Assembly: GCF_900184945.1 (NCBI RefSeq) | Contig: NZ_FXYF01000007.1 | Coordinates: forward strand, 124,001-188,000 | DNA: 64,000 nt | Source of the DNA: Antarctobacter aquimaris | Lineage (GTDB): Bacteria; Pseudomonadota; Alphaproteobacteria; Rhodobacterales; Rhodobacteraceae | Direction of reading: 5' to 3' | Part shown: positions 1 to 9,002 of the stretch, in pieces | Numbering within the stretch: position 1 is the stretch's first letter | Layout: each line of letters opens with the position of its first letter | Position numbers and translations under genes: made by a program | The notes under the pieces: model-generated | What the model was told of the DNA's origin: nothing | Databases searched by the model: none | The model's input: only the letters and a program-made list of their open reading frames with translations

Positions 1-1
1 C

Positions 2-1195
2 GCGCAGGTCGTCGTGATCTCGTCGGCCATCAAGCGCGGCAACCCCGAGCTGGACGAGGCGCGGCGGCGCGGGCTGCCGGTGGTGCGCCGGGCCGAGATG
101 CTGGCCGAGCTGATGCGGCTGAAATCCAACGTCGCCATCGCCGGCACCCACGGCAAGACCACGACCACGACCATGGTGGCGACGCTGCTGGACGCGGGCA
201 ACTTTGACCCGACGGTGGTGAACGGCGGCATCATCCATGCCTATGGGTCGAACGCGCGGATGGGGCAGGGCGAATGGATGGTGGTGGAGGCCGACGAGAG
301 CGACGGCACCTTCAACCGGCTGCCCGCGACCATCGCCATCGTGACCAACATCGACCCCGAGCACATGGAGCACTGGAAGACCATCGAGGCGCTGCGCGAC
401 GGGTTCTACCAGTTCGTGTCCAACATCCCGTTCTACGGCCTGGCGGTGTGCTGCACCGACCACCCCGAGGTGCAGGCGCTGGTGGGCCGGGTGACCGACC
501 GCCGCGTGGTGACCTACGGTTTCAACGCGCAGGCGGACGTGCGCGCGGTGGGGCTGCGCTATGTCAAGGGTGTCGCGCATTTCGACGTCGCGTTCCAGCA
601 GAGCGGCGAGACCATCCAGGGCTGCACCCTGCCGATGCCGGGTGACCAAAACGTGTCGAATGCCTTGTCCGCTGTCGCCGTGGCGCGGCACCTCGGGATG
701 ACCGGCGAGGAGATCCGCGCCGCGCTGGCGGCCTTCGGCGGGGTCAACCGGCGCTTTACCCGCGTCGGCGAGGTGAACGGCGTGACCATCATCGACGATT
801 ACGGCCACCACCCGGTGGAGATCGCCGCCGTGCTCAAGGCCGCGCGGCAGGCCTGCGAGGGCCGGGTGATCGCGGTGCATCAGCCGCACCGCTATTCGCG
901 CCTGTCGAACCTGTTCGAGGATTTCTGCACCTGCTTCAACGAGGCAGACGTGGTGGCCATCGCCGAGGTCTACGCCGCGGGCGAAGAGCCGATCCCTGGC
1001 GCCACCCGCGAGGACCTGGTGGCGGGGCTGGTGCGGCATGGCCACCGCCACGCGCGCGCGCTGCTGGACGAGAACGACCTGGTGCGGCTGGTGCGCGAGC
1101 AGGCGCAGCCGGGCGACATGGTGGTCTGCCTGGGGGCGGGCACGATTTCGGCCTGGGCGAACGGGCTGCCGAAGCGGTTGTCGGCGGCGGGGTGA
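2..1195 (+). CDS. murC: UDP-N-acetylmuramate--L-alanine ligase MurC (5' truncated)
   Basis: Cytoplasmic Mur ligase that adds L-Ala to UDP-MurNAc with ATP, the first amino-acid step of the peptidoglycan precursor. The frame is already open at the window edge, so about 70 N-terminal residues (the nucleotide-binding start) are missing. About 398 codons remain against roughly 470 for the family. Visible: the ATP P-loop GTHGKTTTT near residue 48 of the fragment, the EADESDGTF motif, [10 protein letters not shown] and the C-terminal HQPHRYSR segment. It heads the division/cell-wall block; the next certain pathway gene is murB after three small membrane genes. Identification is secure, but the true start lies outside the window. 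Confidence 0.97.
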   Translation, partial: AQVVVISSAIKRGNPELDEARRRGLPVVRRAEMLAELMRLKSNVAIAGTHGKTTTTTMVATLLDAGNFDPTVVNGGIIHAYGSNARMGQGEWMVVEADESDGTFNRLPATIAIVTNIDPEHMEHWKTIEALRDGFYQFVSNIPFYGLAVCCTDHPEVQALVGRVTDRRVVTYGFNAQADVRAVGLRYVKGVAHFDVAFQQSGETIQGCTLPMPGDQNVSNALSAVAVARHLGMTGEEIRAALAAFGGVNRRFTRVGEVNGVTIIDDYGHHPVEIAAVLKAARQACEGRVIAVHQPHRYSRLSNLFEDFCTCFNEADVVAIAEVYAAGEEPIPGATREDLVAGLVRHGHRHARALLDENDLVRLVREQAQPGDMVVCLGAGTISAWANGLPKRLSAAG

Positions 1196-1219
1196 ACCCC
1201 GCCCTGCGGCGCCCGTGTG

Positions 1220-1266
1220 CCGGGTCGAGCGGAGACCCGGAACGGCCCCCTGTTTCGGGGGCCGTT
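1220..1266 (+). terminator. Two adjacent hairpins after murC
   Basis: Two stem-loops lie 25 bp after the murC stop. The first has arms CCGGGTC / GACCCGG with a 7-nt loop (1220-1240). The second has arms AACGGCCCCC / GGGGGCCGTT with loop TGTTTC (1241-1266), a perfect 10-bp stem. No clear T-run follows, so it could terminate, attenuate or only stabilise the 3' end. Confidence 0.5.
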
Positions 1267-1340
1267 GCCGTTTGTGGGGGGGGCGCTGCCCTCCGTTTTG
1301 CGTTCAGGAGGGGGCGCTGCCCCCCTGGCGCCTGCGGCGC

Positions 1341-1380
1341 CATTCCCCCGGGAGTATTTACGCAGAGAAGAAGCCGCGGG
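1341..1380 (+). repeat. Dispersed intergenic repeat, copy A
   Basis: The core is TTCCCCCGGGAGTATTTACG followed by CAGAGAAGAAGCCGC. It closely matches copies at 33814-33853 and 41844-41880, all between genes. The left part (CCCCCGGG) is self-complementary; the right part is an A-rich GAGAAGAAGCC tail. Confidence 0.65.
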
Positions 1381-1529
1381 CGCGTTCGGGGGAGGCCCGC
1401 GTGGCGCCATCTGACGGGAAACCGGGGGGTTACGCCGGGTTTTCGGCAAATTCGCGGGGCGCGGGTCTTGCCTTGAGCCGTGCTTGGGCGCAGACTGTGC
1501 GCACCTCTGGGGGGCACGGAGGTTCAAAG

Positions 1530-1781
1530 ATGACTCTTTCACTGATCCTGGCCTGCGCCTGGGCCGTCGTGGCCAATGTGCTGGCGATGATCCCGTCGCG
1601 CGACAATCACTGGCGGCGGGCCTATGTGCTGATCGCGCTGGGGATTCCGCTGGTGGGCTATGTCACCTACGAGAACGGCCCCTGGGTCGGGCTGTTTGTC
1701 CTGTTCGCGGGCATGAGCGTGTTGCGCTGGCCGGTGCGCTACCTGCTGCGCTGGTTCCGCCACAAGGCCGTGCGGGCCTGA
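1530..1781 (+). CDS. DUF2484 family small membrane protein
   Basis: 83 residues, almost entirely hydrophobic with three likely transmembrane segments, beginning MTLSLILACAWAVVANVLAM and ending in an Arg-rich tail (RYLLRWFRHKAVRA). An excellent ribosome site, GGAGG at 1518-1522, fixes this ATG. Family knowledge: DUF2484 proteins sit between murC and murB in many Rhodobacteraceae, and their function is unknown. The position suggests an inner-membrane accessory of envelope synthesis, which is inference from context only. Confidence 0.85.
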   Translation: MTLSLILACAWAVVANVLAMIPSRDNHWRRAYVLIALGIPLVGYVTYENGPWVGLFVLFAGMSVLRWPVRYLLRWFRHKAVRA

Positions 1782-1864
1782 CCTGACCCACGGTCCGGGA
1801 TTCCGGACTGTGCCGCTGCGCGGTCTGCGCGCAGAGTGATCCCCGAACCGAAAGGGGATCCGCC

Positions 1865-2149
1865 ATGTTGTATGCCATTCCATTCCTGAGCTTTCTGAGC
1901 GCCCTTCTGTGGGGCCACCTGCTGATGCGCGAAGCCTGCCGCGAGGCGCTGGCCGGGCTGGCCACGCTGCTGGCCGGCGTCGCACTGTGGCTGCTGTGGC
2001 AGGAGGGGCGGGCCGTCGGGCTGGACGTGCTGGTCTATACCTTTGCCTTCTGGGGCGTGTCGCTGCCGGCGCTGCTGGCGCTGGCGCTGGGCGCGGCGCT
2101 GGGCTGGGCCGACCGGCGCGCCGAGGCGGACCCGGTGCGCGCGCAATGA
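1865..2149 (+). CDS. Small membrane protein between murC and murB (94 aa)
   Basis: I do not recognise a named family. The 94 residues contain three hydrophobic segments (about 1-20, 28-47 and 53-80) separated by short charged loops, including MREACREAL and WQEGRAVG, and end in a charged tail (ADRRAEADPVRAQ). The upstream sequence AAAGGGGATCCGCC supplies a ribosome site. Its stop overlaps the next start as ATGA (2146-2149), so the two are probably translationally coupled and may act together. GC-rich codon use matches its neighbours. Confidence 0.75.
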   Translation: MLYAIPFLSFLSALLWGHLLMREACREALAGLATLLAGVALWLLWQEGRAVGLDVLVYTFAFWGVSLPALLALALGAALGWADRRAEADPVRAQ

Positions 2150-2421
2150 TCCTGGGCCTGCCTGCCGTTGCGCTGCTGTTCGGGCTGGTGCCGGGCTGGA
2201 TCTGCCTGGCGGCCGGGCGCGGGCGCATCGCCGCGCTGCTGGCGCTGGCGCTGATCGGCGGCATCCTCTGGGCCTTTGCCCGGCAGGAAGCGGCGCCCGG
2301 GCTCGACGGGCTGGACAGGCTGATCCTGTGGCTGTTCGGCCTGGCGCCGGCGCTGCTGGGGCTGGGGATCGGGGCGCTGATCGGCCACCTGACGCGGCCG
2401 GCGCGGGCCGGCGCGACCTGA
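2146..2421 (+). CDS. Small membrane protein between murC and murB (91 aa)
   Basis: 91 residues with about three hydrophobic helices and the start MILGLPAVALLFGLVPGW. The start is set by the 4-bp ATGA overlap with the preceding small membrane gene. Size, topology and a RQEAAPGLDGLD loop resemble the partner (WQEGRAVGLDVL), so the two may be diverged copies of one gene or subunits of one complex; the similarity is weak by eye. No function can be assigned. It lies 42 bp upstream of murB on the same strand, so it is probably in the cell-wall operon. Confidence 0.72.
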   Translation: MILGLPAVALLFGLVPGWICLAAGRGRIAALLALALIGGILWAFARQEAAPGLDGLDRLILWLFGLAPALLGLGIGALIGHLTRPARAGAT

Positions 2422-2463
2422 GCCCCCTTGCACCGCGCGGCGTGGCGTCCTAGCACCCTGCCC

Positions 2464-3402
2464 ATGACCGATTTGCCGACACCGCGCGGCCGGCTGACGC
2501 CGGACCGCCCCCTGAACGACCTGACCTGGCTGCGCGTGGGCGGGCCGGCGGACTGGCTGTTCCAGCCCGCCGACCTGGACGACCTGTGCGATTTCCTGAA
2601 GGCGCTGCCGGTCGAGGTGCCGGTGTTTCCCATGGGGGTCGGGTCCAACCTGATCGTGCGCGATGGCGGGCTGCGGGCGCTGGTGATCCGTCTGGGGCGC
2701 GGCTTCAACGGCATCACGGTCGCGGGCAACCGGGTGACGGCGGGGGCGGCGGCGCTGGACGCGCATGTGGCGAAACGCGCGGCGGAGGCGGGGGTGGACC
2801 TGACGTTCCTGCGCACCATCCCGGGCAGCATCGGCGGCGCGGTGCGGATGAATGCGGGCTGTTACGGTTCTTACGTCGCCGATCATCTGGTCGAGGTGCG
2901 GGCGGTGACGCGGGGCGGCGCGGTGGTGACGATCCCCGCCGCTGACCTGCACCTGCGCTATCGGCAGAGCGACCTGCCCGACGGCTGGGTGCTGGTCGAG
3001 GCGGTGTTCGAGGGGGCGTCGGGTGACCCGGAGGCGCTGGCCGCGAAGATGGACGCGCAGCTGAAGAAGCGCGACGAGACGCAGCCGACCAAGGACCGCA
3101 CCGCGGGCAGCACCTTTCGCAACCCGGCGGGGTTTTCGTCGACCGGGCAGGCGGACGACACGCACGAACTGAAGGCCTGGAAGGTGATCGACGAGGCCGG
3201 GATGCGGGGCGCCACACAGGGCGGCGCGCAGATGTCGCCGAAACACTCCAATTTCCTGGTCAACACCGGCGGCGCCACGGCGGCCGAGCTGGAAGGGCTG
3301 GGCGAGGAAGTGCGAAAAAGGGTTTTCCAACACAGTGGAATAGAGCTAGAGTGGGAAATCATGCGGGTCGGTGAACCGGCGCGCGACACGGGCCCATCCT
3401 GA
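2464..3402 (+). CDS. murB: UDP-N-acetylenolpyruvoylglucosamine reductase MurB
   Basis: FAD enzyme that reduces UDP-GlcNAc-enolpyruvate to UDP-MurNAc with NADPH in the cytoplasm. 312 residues, normal for the type II (short) form. Visible: [13 protein letters not shown] and [15 protein letters not shown] in the FAD domain, the [18 protein letters not shown] loop, GSTFRNP carrying the catalytic serine, and the C-terminal [11 protein letters not shown] with the catalytic Glu. The ATG at 2464 ([12 protein letters not shown]) matches the usual N-terminus of relatives; a TTG 36 bp upstream would add an unlikely Arg/Trp-rich leader. A weak ribosome site may mean coupling to the gene before it. Confidence 0.96.
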   Translation: MTDLPTPRGRLTPDRPLNDLTWLRVGGPADWLFQPADLDDLCDFLKALPVEVPVFPMGVGSNLIVRDGGLRALVIRLGRGFNGITVAGNRVTAGAAALDAHVAKRAAEAGVDLTFLRTIPGSIGGAVRMNAGCYGSYVADHLVEVRAVTRGGAVVTIPAADLHLRYRQSDLPDGWVLVEAVFEGASGDPEALAAKMDAQLKKRDETQPTKDRTAGSTFRNPAGFSSTGQADDTHELKAWKVIDEAGMRGATQGGAQMSPKHSNFLVNTGGATAAELEGLGEEVRKRVFQHSGIELEWEIMRVGEPARDTGPS

Positions 3403-3456
3403 CAACAAGATCAAAGAGCAGGGACCCGGCGACCACAGGCAGGTTGCATCACATAC

Positions 3457-3569
3457 GGCGGGGTTTCCGCCACAGGGACAGGGCACGGGACACACCCGTG
3501 TCAGGCACAAGGCGCGGGACAAACCCGAGCCAGGAACAAGGCACGGGACAAACCCGTGCGGGGCAAGGG
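3457..3569 (+). repeat. Tandem 29-bp hairpin repeat between murB and ddl
   Basis: Three 29-bp units start at 3483, 3512 and 3541. Each holds a short hairpin with a 5-nt loop; the third is perfect, GCACGGG-ACAAA-CCCGTGC (3541-3559). The first is CACGGG-ACACA-CCCGTG and the second has one stem mismatch. Units end AGGCACAAG, AGGAACAAG and GGGCAAGGG. A more diverged hairpin, GGCGG/CCGCC, lies just before (3457-3471). The run fills most of the 200-bp gap and stops about 34 bp before the ddl start. Confidence 0.8.
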
Positions 3570-3602
3570 GGGTCAACCCCCTGAAAACGAGGCGGTTTGG
3601 GG

Positions 3603-4517
3603 ATGTCGAGCAGGACACTCCCGATGGTGGCGGTGTTGAAGGGCGGGTTCTCGGCAGAGCGCGAGGTCTCGCTTGTTTCCGGTCGGGAATGCGCCGCCGC
3701 CCTGAGGGGCGAAGGCTATGAAGTGATCGAGCTGGACGCGTCGCGCGACGTGGCCGAGCGGCTGGCCGAGATCGCGCCGGGCGTGGTGTTCAACGCGCTG
3801 CACGGCCGCTGGGGCGAGGACGGCTGCGTCCAGGGCATCCTGGAATGGCTGAAGATCCCCTACACGCATTCCGGCGTGCTGGCCTCGGCGCTGGCGATGG
3901 ACAAGGAAAAGACCAAGGAGGCCTATCGCGCCGCCGGCTTGCCGGTGGCGGACAGCCGCCTTGCCGGCAAGGACGAGGTCATGGCCGGCCACGTCATGGC
4001 GCCGCCCTATGTCGTCAAACCCTACAACGAAGGCTCGTCTGTCGGTGTCTACCTGGTGCACGAGGAGGCTAACGGGCCGCCGGTGCTGGACGCGTCGATG
4101 CCCGATGTCGTCATGGTCGAGGCCTTTGTGCCCGGGCGCGAGCTGACCACGACCGTGATGGGCGACCGGGCGCTGGGGGTCACCGACATCCTGACCGACG
4201 GCTGGTACGACTACGACGCGAAATACAAGGCGGGCGGGTCGCGCCATGTCTGCCCGGCCGAGATCCCGGCCGAGATCTATGACGCCTGCCTGGACTACGC
4301 GCTGCGGGCGCATGTGTGCCTGGGCTGCCGCGGCGTGTCGCGCACCGATTTCCGCTGGGACGAGGGCAGGGGCCAAAACGGGCTGATCCTGCTGGAGACC
4401 AACACCCAGCCGGGGATGACGCCGACCTCGCTGTCGCCCGAGCATGCGGCGCTGGCGGGCATGACATTCGGTCAGTTCTGCGCCTGGATGGTGGAGGACG
4501 CGTCATGCGGACGTTAG
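3603..4517 (+). CDS. ddl: D-alanine--D-alanine ligase
   Basis: ATP-grasp enzyme joining two D-Ala for the peptidoglycan stem peptide. 304 residues, family-typical. Visible: [16 protein letters not shown] (a Phe where relatives usually have Pro in GGPSAERE), [32 protein letters not shown], the ATP-grasp [12 protein letters not shown], and [19 protein letters not shown] near the end, which carries the Mg/ATP ligands. The start at 3603 ([11 protein letters not shown]) is chosen over a second ATG at 3624 by resemblance to relatives. The 3' end overlaps ftsQ by 13 bp, indicating coupled translation. Confidence 0.95.
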   Translation: MSSRTLPMVAVLKGGFSAEREVSLVSGRECAAALRGEGYEVIELDASRDVAERLAEIAPGVVFNALHGRWGEDGCVQGILEWLKIPYTHSGVLASALAMDKEKTKEAYRAAGLPVADSRLAGKDEVMAGHVMAPPYVVKPYNEGSSVGVYLVHEEANGPPVLDASMPDVVMVEAFVPGRELTTTVMGDRALGVTDILTDGWYDYDAKYKAGGSRHVCPAEIPAEIYDACLDYALRAHVCLGCRGVSRTDFRWDEGRGQNGLILLETNTQPGMTPTSLSPEHAALAGMTFGQFCAWMVEDASCGR

Positions 4518-5551
4518 AGCCTGCCGCCCTCCACCCGGAGGATGACGACGATCCCCAGATGGCGCGGCTGGATCCCGGCGCCTCGAGGCTGAAGTACCGG
4601 ATCGAGCGGCTGATGCTGACGCCGCTGGTGCGCTTTGCCCTGCGGGTGCTGCTGCCGTTCGGCGTCTGCTTTGGCGCGGCGGGGGCCTGGCTGGCGGTGC
4701 CGGACAACCAGGCGGCGGTGCAGAACATGATCGCCGACGTGCGCCTGGCGGTGGAGAACCGGCCCGAGTTCCAGGTCAAGCTGATGGCGATCGACGGCGC
4801 CGACGCGGCGGTGGCCGAGGCGATCCGGACGGATTTGCAGATCGACTTTCCGCAGTCGTCCTTCGATCTCGACATCGAGGCCTTGCAGCGCAAGGTGATC
4901 GCGATGGACGCGGTGAAATCGGCGCGGCTGCGCATCCGCCAGGGCGGGGTGTTGCAGGTGGACGTGGAGCAGCGCGTGCCGCAGGTGCTGTGGCGCAGCG
5001 GCGAGACGCTGAACCTGCTGGACGCCGAGGGCGTATATGTCGGGCGGGCGGAGTCGCGCCTGGCCTTTGCCGACCTGCCGGTGATCGCCGGGGACATCCT
5101 GACCCCCGAGGCCGTGGCCGCGTTGGCCGCGGTGCGGCAGGCGGAACGGCAGGGGCCCGAGGCGCTGGACAGGCTGGCCAGGGAGATCCCGGCGGCGGTT
5201 GCGCTGGCCGACACGGCGCGGCGGCGCATGGCGCGGGTCACCGAAGAGGCGCTGCGGCTGCACGCCTCGGCCGGGCCGATCCACGACCGGCTGCGCGGCT
5301 TCGAACGGATGGGCGCGCGGCGCTGGGACGTAGTGCTGGACCGCGACCAGCGCATCCTGCTGCCCGAGACGGGCGCGGAGCAGGCGCTGGAATGGGCGAT
5401 CGCCATGGCGCTGACGCCCTCCTACGACCTGCTGGCGCGCGATATCACGGTGGTTGACCTGCGGCTGCCGCGGCGGCCGACGGTACGGATGACGGACAAC
5501 GCCACACAAGAGATGTGGCGGATCAAGGCAATCGAGGCTGGTAGGGAATAG
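4505..5551 (+). CDS. ftsQ: Cell division protein FtsQ
   Basis: Bitopic divisome protein linking early and late division proteins. 348 residues: cytoplasmic acidic N-terminus (1-40), one transmembrane helix (about 43-65), POTRA domain (about 90-160, including [11 protein letters not shown] and [17 protein letters not shown]), then the beta domain with LPVIAGD and [19 protein letters not shown]. The start lies inside the 3' end of ddl. Residues about 198-247, a helical Ala/Arg/Glu-rich stretch, look like an insertion within the beta domain compared with FtsQ proteins I remember, which makes this one longer than usual. ftsA follows after 3 bp. Confidence 0.93.
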   Translation: MRTLEPAALHPEDDDDPQMARLDPGASRLKYRIERLMLTPLVRFALRVLLPFGVCFGAAGAWLAVPDNQAAVQNMIADVRLAVENRPEFQVKLMAIDGADAAVAEAIRTDLQIDFPQSSFDLDIEALQRKVIAMDAVKSARLRIRQGGVLQVDVEQRVPQVLWRSGETLNLLDAEGVYVGRAESRLAFADLPVIAGDILTPEAVAALAAVRQAERQGPEALDRLAREIPAAVALADTARRRMARVTEEALRLHASAGPIHDRLRGFERMGARRWDVVLDRDQRILLPETGAEQALEWAIAMALTPSYDLLARDITVVDLRLPRRPTVRMTDNATQEMWRIKAIEAGRE

Positions 5552-5554
5552 GCG

Positions 5555-6883
5555 ATGATCGAGCTTTACGAGTCCCAGAGGGCAATGCGGAACATGCGCC
5601 GCGCGGCGATGCAGCGCGGCGTGGTGGCGATCCTGGACGTGGGATCGTCCAAGATCGCCTGCCTGGTGCTGCGTTTCGACGGGTCGGACCCGTCGGACGA
5701 GGGCATCGGGTCGCTGGCAGGGCAGTCGGGGTTCCGGGTGATCGGTGCGGCGACGACGCGGTCGCGCGGCGTGCGGTTCGGCGAGGTTCACGCCATGACC
5801 GAGACCGAGCGCGCGATCCGCACCGCGGTGCAGGCGGCGCAGAAGATGGCCGGCATCCGGGTCGACCACGTCATCGCCGCCTTTTCCGGCGCCGAGCCGC
5901 GCTCTTACGGGCTGGCCGGCAAGGCCGAGGTCATGGGGACCACGGTGGATGAACAGGACGTGGCGCGGGTGCTGTCGTCCTGCGACGTGCCGGATTTTGG
6001 CCACCACCGCGAGGTGCTGCACGCGCAGCCGGTGAACTTTGTGCTCGACCACCGCTCGGGCTTGATCGACCCGCGCGGGCAGATCGGCAACGAGCTGGGC
6101 GTCGACATGCACATGCTCACGGTGGACTCGCAGGCGATCCAGAACCTGGCCTATTGCGTCAAGCGCTGTGACCTGGAGCTGGCGGGGCTGGCGTCGTCGG
6201 CCTATGTCAGCGGGATTTCCGCGCTGGTGGAGGACGAACAGGAACTTGGCGCGGCCTGCATCGACATGGGCGGCGGCGCGACCGGCATCTCGATCTTCAT
6301 CAAGAAACACATGATCTACGCGGATAGCGTGCGGATGGGCGGGGACCATGTGACCAGCGACATCTCGATGGGGTTGCAGGTGCCGATGGCGACGGCCGAG
6401 CGGATCAAGACATTCTACGGCGGCGTCGTGGCCACCGGCATGGACGACCGTGAGATGATCGAATGCGGCGGCGAGACCGGCGACTGGGAACACGACCGCC
6501 GCACCGTGAGCCGGGCCGAGCTGATCGGCATCATGCGGCCGCGGGTCGAGGAGATCCTCGAGGAAGTGCGCGCGCGGCTGGATGCGGCGGGGTTCGACCA
6601 CCTGCCGAGCCAGCAGATCGTGCTGACGGGCGGGGCGAGCCAGATCCCGGGGCTGGATGGCATGGCGTCCAAGATCCTGGGCCAGCAGGTGCGGCTGGGC
6701 CGGCCGCTGCGGGTCCACGGGCTGCCGCAGGCGGCGACCGGGCCGGGCTTTGCCGGCGCGGTGGGGCTGTGCCTGTTCGCGGCGCATCCGCAGGACGAAT
6801 GGTGGGATTTCGAGATCCCGGTGGACCGGCTTCCGGCGCGCTCGCTCAAGCGCGCGGTGCAATGGTTCAGGGAGAATTGGTAA
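5555..6883 (+). CDS. ftsA: Cell division protein FtsA
   Basis: Actin-like ATPase that tethers FtsZ to the inner membrane. 442 residues, normal length. Visible: the phosphate-1 motif AILDVGSSKIACLVLRF (about 25-42), a 1C subdomain with the SHS2 fold, CIDMGGGATGISIF (phosphate-2), IVLTGGASQIPGLD (adenosine motif), and a C-terminal amphipathic tail ending LKRAVQWFRENW, the expected membrane-targeting helix. It begins 3 bp after ftsQ and is followed at once by a strong hairpin that overlaps its stop codon. It belongs to one transcription unit with ddl and ftsQ. Confidence 0.97.
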   Translation: MIELYESQRAMRNMRRAAMQRGVVAILDVGSSKIACLVLRFDGSDPSDEGIGSLAGQSGFRVIGAATTRSRGVRFGEVHAMTETERAIRTAVQAAQKMAGIRVDHVIAAFSGAEPRSYGLAGKAEVMGTTVDEQDVARVLSSCDVPDFGHHREVLHAQPVNFVLDHRSGLIDPRGQIGNELGVDMHMLTVDSQAIQNLAYCVKRCDLELAGLASSAYVSGISALVEDEQELGAACIDMGGGATGISIFIKKHMIYADSVRMGGDHVTSDISMGLQVPMATAERIKTFYGGVVATGMDDREMIECGGETGDWEHDRRTVSRAELIGIMRPRVEEILEEVRARLDAAGFDHLPSQQIVLTGGASQIPGLDGMASKILGQQVRLGRPLRVHGLPQAATGPGFAGAVGLCLFAAHPQDEWWDFEIPVDRLPARSLKRAVQWFRENW

Positions 6884-6909
6884 CGCGGTTTTCCGGGGAA
6901 AACCGCGTT
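6882..6909 (+). terminator. Hairpin overlapping the ftsA stop codon
   Basis: Perfect 13-bp arms AACGCGGTTTTCC / GGAAAACCGCGTT are separated by GG. The left arm begins inside the TAA stop codon. No T-run follows. It could terminate or attenuate the ddl-ftsQ-ftsA transcript and so separate it from ftsZ. Confidence 0.6.
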
Positions 6910-7391
6910 CCGGTGGCAAGGGTGTCTTTCGCGCAGGCGAAAGATCACCGGCCGCACCCCTGACATTCCGGGTGCTGCGTCTTGGCCCCCGCCGTCGCAC
7001 ATCCACGACACCACCGGAAAAACCCGCGCGCCGGTCCCCCGGCGCGCGTTTTCGCGCGTGACACCCCCGGCGGGGCGCGTTAGGTTACCCACAGGTGCCC
7101 GTGGATAAGAGGCGCCAGGAGGGTCGGGCAGACTTTCCTAACACTGCTGGAGACCCGGTTTCGCGTGGCGCGCTTCGCCGCGTGCCCTGCCGTCTGTTGT
7201 GTGGTTTGTGAGCAAATCCACCAGATGTGTTGCCAGCTTCGAAATAAGCCGAAAAGCGGCATGAAATCGCCCATATTTGGTGGCGAAATTGCGTTTTTCG
7301 CGTGACGAACCGGGCCGCAATCGGTAGGATTTCAGGGAACAGGCTGTGGACAGGCCTGAAAACCGGAAAAATAAGACAGGCGGACGACAAC
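6910..7391. other. Intergenic region ftsA to ftsZ (about 480 bp)
   Basis: Apart from the DnaA-box-like inverted repeat at 7085-7108 and a further TGTGGACAG near 7345-7353, I see no gene. The stretch from about 7190 to 7390 is clearly less GC-rich than its surroundings. It is the obvious place for the ftsZ promoter(s) and untranslated leader. Confidence 0.6.
7085..7108. promoter_or_regulatory. Inverted pair of DnaA-box-like 9-mers upstream of ftsZ
   Basis: TTACCCACA (7085-7093) and CGTGGATAA (7100-7108, i.e. TTATCCACG on the other strand) face each other across GGTGCC. Each differs by one base from the consensus TTATCCACA. They lie 284 bp before the ftsZ start. DnaA activation of ftsZ is known in Caulobacter; here it is only a sequence-based suggestion. 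Confidence 0.4.
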
Positions 7392-9002
7392 ATGGCACTC
7401 AACCTCTCCATGCCCGGCCACGACGAGCTGAAACCCCGGATCACGGTCTTTGGCGTGGGCGGGGCAGGCGGCAATGCCGTCAACAACATGATCGAGAAAA
7501 ACCTCGAGGGCGTCGATTTCGTCGTCGCCAACACCGACGCGCAGGCGCTGGCGCAGAGCATGGCGCCGAACCGCGTGCAGCTGGGCGTGAAGGTGACCGA
7601 GGGGCTGGGCGCGGGGGCACGGGCCTCTGTCGGCGCCGCCGCCGCCGAGGAGAGCATCGAGCAGATCGTCGATCACCTGGCCGGCGCGCACATGTGCTTT
7701 ATCACCGCCGGCATGGGCGGCGGCACCGGGACGGGGGCCGCGCCGATCATCGCGCAGGCCGCGCGCGAACTGGGCGTGCTGACCGTGGGCGTGGTGACCA
7801 AGCCCTTCCAGTTCGAAGGCGCCAAGCGGATGAAACAGGCCGAGGCGGGCGTCGACAGCCTGCAAAAGGTCGTCGACACGCTGATCATCATCCCCAACCA
7901 GAACCTGTTCCGCCTGGCCAACGAGAAGACGACCTTTACCGAGGCGTTCTCGATGGCCGACGACGTGCTGTACCAGGGTGTCAAGGGCGTCACCGACCTG
8001 ATGGTCCGCCCGGGCCTGATCAACCTCGACTTTGCCGACGTGCGCGCGGTGATGGACGAGATGGGCAAGGCGATGATGGGCACCGGCGAGGGCGAGGGCG
8101 AGGATCGCGCGATCCAGGCGGCCGAGAAGGCGATCGCCAACCCGCTGCTGGACGAGATCAGCCTCAAGGGCGCCAAGGGCGTGCTCATCAACATCACCGG
8201 CGGTCACGACCTCACGCTGTTCGAACTGGACGAGGCGGCCAACCGCATCCGCGAGGAAGTGGACGCCGACGCAAACATCATCGTCGGGTCGACCCTGGAC
8301 GAGAGCATGGGTGGCGTGATGCGCGTGTCCGTGGTCGCCACCGGGATCGACGCCAGCGAGAACGTGCACGACATCCCGGTGCCGCGCCGCAAGATGTCGC
8401 AGCCGCTGCCGTCGCCGATGACCGCCGCGCCGGCCGCCCGGCCGGAGCCGAAGCAGGCTGTCGCCAAGGCGCCGGAGCCGGTGGCCGAAGAGCCTTCGCT
8501 GTTCGGCGAGTTGGAGACCGAGGACGCGGCCGAGCCGGTCATGTCGCGCGAGTACGACGAGGTGATCGAGGAGGAGGCCGACGACGATGGCCTGCCGATG
8601 CCGGCCTACCGCCCGCAGGTGGCCGACTTCCGCCCCGCCCCGGACACCATCGAGGCCGACCCCAAGGACTTTGTCGCGCCGCGCGCCCAGGCCCCGGGCA
8701 CCCCCAGCCCCGCGACGCTGGACCGGTTGAAGGCCGCCGCCGCCCGCACCCGCGAAGAGGCGCAGGCCCAGGCGCCCGCGCCGCGCAGGGCCGCCGCCCC
8801 GGCCGAGGAAAAGGCGCCGCGCTTCAGCATGAACTCGCTGATCGGGCGCATGACCGGCCACGCCGAGCAGGCCGCGCCGCAACCGCGCCGGCAGCAGCCG
8901 CCGGTTCAGGCGCACCGCCCCGCGCCGATCCACGACCAGGAAGCCGAGGCCGAGGACGAGCGGATCGAGATCCCCGCCTTCCTCCGCCGCCAGGCCAACT
9001 GA
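7392..9002 (+). CDS. ftsZ: Cell division protein FtsZ
   Basis: Tubulin-like GTPase forming the Z-ring. 536 residues. Visible: [15 protein letters not shown] near the N-terminus, the tubulin signature GGGTGTG at residues 109-115, NTDAQAL, the synergy-loop region [18 protein letters not shown], and a globular core to about residue 320. A long acidic, Pro/Ala-rich disordered linker (about 330-510) follows, then the C-terminal peptide [12 protein letters not shown] that binds FtsA. The long linker is usual for this group. The ATG at 7392 ([17 protein letters not shown]) is preferred over an upstream GTG that would add 30 unrelated residues. A strong terminator follows. Confidence 0.97.
   Translation: MALNLSMPGHDELKPRITVFGVGGAGGNAVNNMIEKNLEGVDFVVANTDAQALAQSMAPNRVQLGVKVTEGLGAGARASVGAAAAEESIEQIVDHLAGAHMCFITAGMGGGTGTGAAPIIAQAARELGVLTVGVVTKPFQFEGAKRMKQAEAGVDSLQKVVDTLIIIPNQNLFRLANEKTTFTEAFSMADDVLYQGVKGVTDLMVRPGLINLDFADVRAVMDEMGKAMMGTGEGEGEDRAIQAAEKAIANPLLDEISLKGAKGVLINITGGHDLTLFELDEAANRIREEVDADANIIVGSTLDESMGGVMRVSVVATGIDASENVHDIPVPRRKMSQPLPSPMTAAPAARPEPKQAVAKAPEPVAEEPSLFGELETEDAAEPVMSREYDEVIEEEADDDGLPMPAYRPQVADFRPAPDTIEADPKDFVAPRAQAPGTPSPATLDRLKAAAARTREEAQAQAPAPRRAAAPAEEKAPRFSMNSLIGRMTGHAEQAAPQPRRQQPPVQAHRPAPIHDQEAEAEDERIEIPAFLRRQAN

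Larger units (their letters stand above)
1196..1529. other. 334-bp intergenic region murC to DUF2484 gene
   Basis: It holds the two hairpins above, a very G/C-rich stretch of short GGGGGCGCTGCCCCC-like inverted repeats (about 1276-1346), and one copy of a dispersed intergenic repeat (1341-1380). I see no convincing coding sequence here. Confidence 0.6.

Noticed and set aside
3457-3569. CRISPR array
   Set aside because: The 29-bp units follow each other without unique spacers and there are no cas genes; it is a plain tandem repeat.
4514-7006. Long open frame on the minus strand (over 800 codons) opposite ftsQ and ftsA
   Set aside because: Composition is Arg/His/Gln/Pro-rich with no recognisable domain; it mirrors the strong GC bias of the true genes on the other strand.
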